A stretch of DNA of 64,000 nt from Sulfitobacter faviae (lineage in GTDB: Bacteria > Pseudomonadota > Alphaproteobacteria > Rhodobacterales > Rhodobacteraceae): positions 992,001 through 1,056,000 of the forward strand of contig NZ_PGFQ01000001.1 of assembly GCF_029870955.1 (NCBI RefSeq). Reading direction: 5' to 3'. Positions 61,367 to 64,000 of the stretch are shown here, in pieces; position 1 is the first letter of the stretch, and the number at the start of each line of letters is the position of its first letter. The notes beneath the pieces were generated by a model. That model was not told where the DNA came from. It saw only the letters and a program-made list of their open reading frames with translations, and searched no databases. The position numbers were made by a program, and so were the translations under genes.

Positions 61367-64000
61367 TTGGACCTCGCGAAACCGACAACAACATCAGGCG
61401 CGCATCGACACCCGCGCCTGATTTGCGCGCCCGAGCAAATCTTTGACGACACGGCCATTTGGCAGGCTCTCGCCCAGCGCGACAGCACGCTGGAGGGCGC
61501 AGCCCTCAGGGCCGAGATCGTCCCCCTGATCCAAGAAGCCCAGCAGGGGGGCCGCAAAGCCATTGCGGCGGGCTTTGCTGAATCGCCCTTCGATGCCCGG
61601 GCGATGACCTCTTCCTACACCTATCTCACCGACCAACTGCTGCGCTGCGTCTTGCAGATCGCCACGCAGGTGTTGCACCCCAACCCGAACCCGACCGAGG
61701 GTGAACGGCTCGCCATGATTGGCGTGGGCGGCTATGGCCGGGGAGAGATGGCGCCTTTTTCCGATGTCGATCTGCTGTTCCTCATCCCCTACAAGGCCAC
61801 CGCATGGTCGGAGAGCGTGATCGAATCGATGCTCTATATCCTGTGGGATTTGAAGCTGAAGGTCGGCCACGCCACCCGCACCATCGACGACTGCCTGCGG
61901 CTGGGGGCGGATGATTTCACCATTCAGACCGCCCTGCTGGAAAACCGCTTCATCGACGGCGATGTGACCCTTGCGCAAGAGCTTTCCGAACGGCTCAAGA
62001 ACGAACTTTTCTCAGGCGCGGGAAAGGATTTCATCGAAGCGAAACTGGAGGAGCGCGACAATCGCCACCTGAAACAGGGTGAGCGCTATATGGTCGAACC
62101 CAACGTCAAGGAAGGCAAAGGCGGGCTGCGCGATCTGCATTCGCTGTTCTGGATCGCCAAATTCATCCATGACGTCGACCGGGTCGCGGATCTGGTCGAT
62201 CTCGGCGTGTTCCGCGCCGATGAATACGACACCTTCCGGGAGGCCGAGGCCTTTCTCTGGGCCGTGCGGGGGCACCTTCACCTGATTGCCGGGCGCGCGA
62301 CGGAACAGCTGACCTTCGACATGCAGGTGCAGGTCGCCCAAGCCATGGGCTATCAGGACATCGGGGGCCGGCGGGGCGTCGAAATCTTCATGCAGGCCTA
62401 TTTCCGCCATGCCACCGCGGTGGGGGATCTGACGCGCATCTTCGTCAGCGGGCTCGAAGCGTCCCATATGAAGGCCGAACCGCTGCTGGAACGCATCTTC
62501 CGCCGCCGCCCGAAAATCCGCGAGGGGTTTCAGGTGGTCCACAACCGCATCGCGGTGAAGGACGACGAAGAGTTTCTACAAGACAAGCTAAACCTGTTGC
62601 GCATCTTCGAAGAGGCACTGCGCACGGGGATGTTGATCCACCCCGATGCGATGCGGCTGATCAAGGCCAACCTCGCGCTGATCGACGATGATATGCGCCG
62701 CACGCCCGAAGCCCGGCGCATCTTCCTCGACCTGCTGTTGAAACACGGCAACCCCGAACGTTCACTGCGGCGGATGAACGAATTGGGCGTCTTGGGCGCT
62801 TTCATCCCTGAGTTCGAGCCGATCGTCGCGATGATGCAGTTCAACATGTATCATTCCTACACGGTGGACGAGCACACCATCCAATGTATCGCCAACCTCG
62901 CCCGGATCGAGAAGGGCGAGCTGGAAGAGGAACTGCCCGTCGCCTCCTCGATCCTGAAACGCGGGTGAACCGCAAGGTGCTCTATGTGGCGCTGCTGCTG
63001 CATGACATCGGCAAGGGGCGGCCCGAGGATCATTCTATCATCGGTGCGAAACTGGCGCGGCGCATTGGCCCTCGGTTGGGGCTGAAACGCGACGAGGTCG
63101 ATACCGTGGAATGGCTGGTGCGCTATCACCTGCTGATGTCCGACATGGCCCAGAAACGCGACATCGCCGATCCGCGCACAGTGCGCGATTTTGCCAAGGC
63201 GGTGCAGACGGTCAAACGGCTCGACCTGCTTTGCGTGCTGACGATCTGCGACATTCGTGGCGTCGGGCCGAATACGTGGAACAATTGGAAAGCGGTGCTG
63301 ATCCGCGCGCTCTATCGCCAGACCGAGCGGGCGCTGGAAACCGGGCTCGAAGACCTCAACCGCGAAAACCGGGGCGCGGAGGCCAAGAAAGCCCTGCGCG
63401 CCGCGCTCTCCGATTGGCCGCGCAAACGTCTGCAGCGTGAGACGGCCCGCCATTATCCGCCCTATTGGCAGGGTCTGCATGTCACCGCCCATGTCGCCTT
63501 TGCGGAACTGCTGCGCGACATCGGCAATGACGATATCCGCATTGATCTGCACCCCGACGAAGACCGCGGTGCGACGCGGGCCTGTTTCGTCATGGCCGAT
63601 CACCCCGGCATCTTCGCCCGGCTCGCCGGCGCGCTCGCGCTGGTCGGCGCCAATGTGGTGGATGCGCGCAGCTACACCACGAAGGACGGTTTCGTCACCG
63701 ACGCTTTCTGGATTCAGGACAGCGAGGATCAACCCTATGAGGCCAGCCGCCTGCCGCGGCTGCGCGAGATGATCCTCAAGACCCTGCGCGGCGAGATCGT
63801 CGCCCGCGATGCGCTGAAATCCCGCGACAAGGTCAAGAAACGCGAACGCGCCTTCAAGGTGCCCACGCATATCACCTTCGACAACGAAGGTTCGGAAATC
63901 TACACGATCATCGAGGTCGACACCCGCGACCGGCCCGGTCTGCTCTATGATCTGACGCGCACCTTGGCGGCCTCCAATGTCTATATCGCCAATGCGGTGA
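61367..64000 (+). CDS. glnD: PII uridylyltransferase/uridylyl-removing enzyme GlnD (frameshifted; 3' end outside window)
   Basis: The nitrogen sensor that uridylylates PII proteins when glutamine is low and reverses this when it is high. Domains in order: nucleotidyltransferase with GVGGYGRGEMAPFSDVDLL, the GlnE-like helical region, the HD domain with LLHDIGKGRPEDHS, and two ACT domains starting MADHPGIFARLAG and DTRDRPGLLYDLT. About 878 codons are present; the last part of ACT2 is missing. The frame breaks at GGG 62963-62965; one base restores LKRGVNRKVLYVALL. I propose a TTG start at 61367, one base after the LpoA-like stop codon. Confidence 0.92.

Overview
The window is chromosomal DNA from a GC-rich alphaproteobacterium. 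Protein sequences and gene neighbourhoods point to the Rhodobacterales (Roseobacter group, Sulfitobacter-like). Indicators are the class I lysyl-tRNA synthetase, an RpoHII-type sigma factor, an mreBCD-mrdA-rodA cluster, CtrA-type boxes, reductive pyrimidine catabolism genes and a tandem glycine riboswitch before gcvT. The genus is inference; the class-level placement is firm. Almost everything is core or housekeeping DNA. I see no prophage, insertion sequence, CRISPR array, tRNA or rRNA.

Layout. 0-11.8 kb: lysK (3' end cut off), TerB-like protein, PBP4-type carboxypeptidase, EamA exporter, nadD, UspA plus AGCS symporter, ettA, a response regulator, a cold-shock gene and an L,D-transpeptidase. 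11.9-22.2 kb: a pyrimidine-degradation regulon with an NMT1/THI5-type ABC transporter, dihydropyrimidinase, ureidopropionase, a RutR-like TetR regulator and preA/preT. Two RutR-like operators lie in front of its two leftward operons. 22.3-32 kb: a second cold-shock gene, tesA divergent from an ABC exporter pair, and the gcvT-gcvH-gcvP glycine cleavage operon with its riboswitch. 32-41.6 kb: gltX, a protein of 18 full MORN repeats, a degenerate NAD-synthetase-like protein, an FeS photolyase homologue with an SDR, and leuA preceded by a leucine-rich leader peptide. 41.8-47.4 kb: the mreB-mreC-mreD-mrdA-rodA elongation machinery. 47.4-64 kb: ghrA-like reductase, M3 peptidase, coaBC-dut-moeB, rpoH2, cobU and a phosphatase, comM, an esterase, gshB, yraN, rsmI, an LpoA-like lipoprotein and glnD (3' end cut off).

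The most conspicuous property is technical. Twenty-three genes, many of them essential, are split by 27 frameshifts. Every one is repaired by adding a single base, almost always in a G or C run of 3-6. This is the signature of homopolymer under-calling in the assembly, not of pseudogenes. I annotate these loci as single CDSs and give the break position in each.

The most interesting biology lies in small regulatory structures. These are the paired RutR-like operators, the leu leader (possibly translated from a leaderless transcript), a perfect CtrA box before a 70-residue orphan protein, CtrA-like sites before comM, twin csp promoters with conserved spacing, and three REP-like inverted pairs, each between convergent genes.
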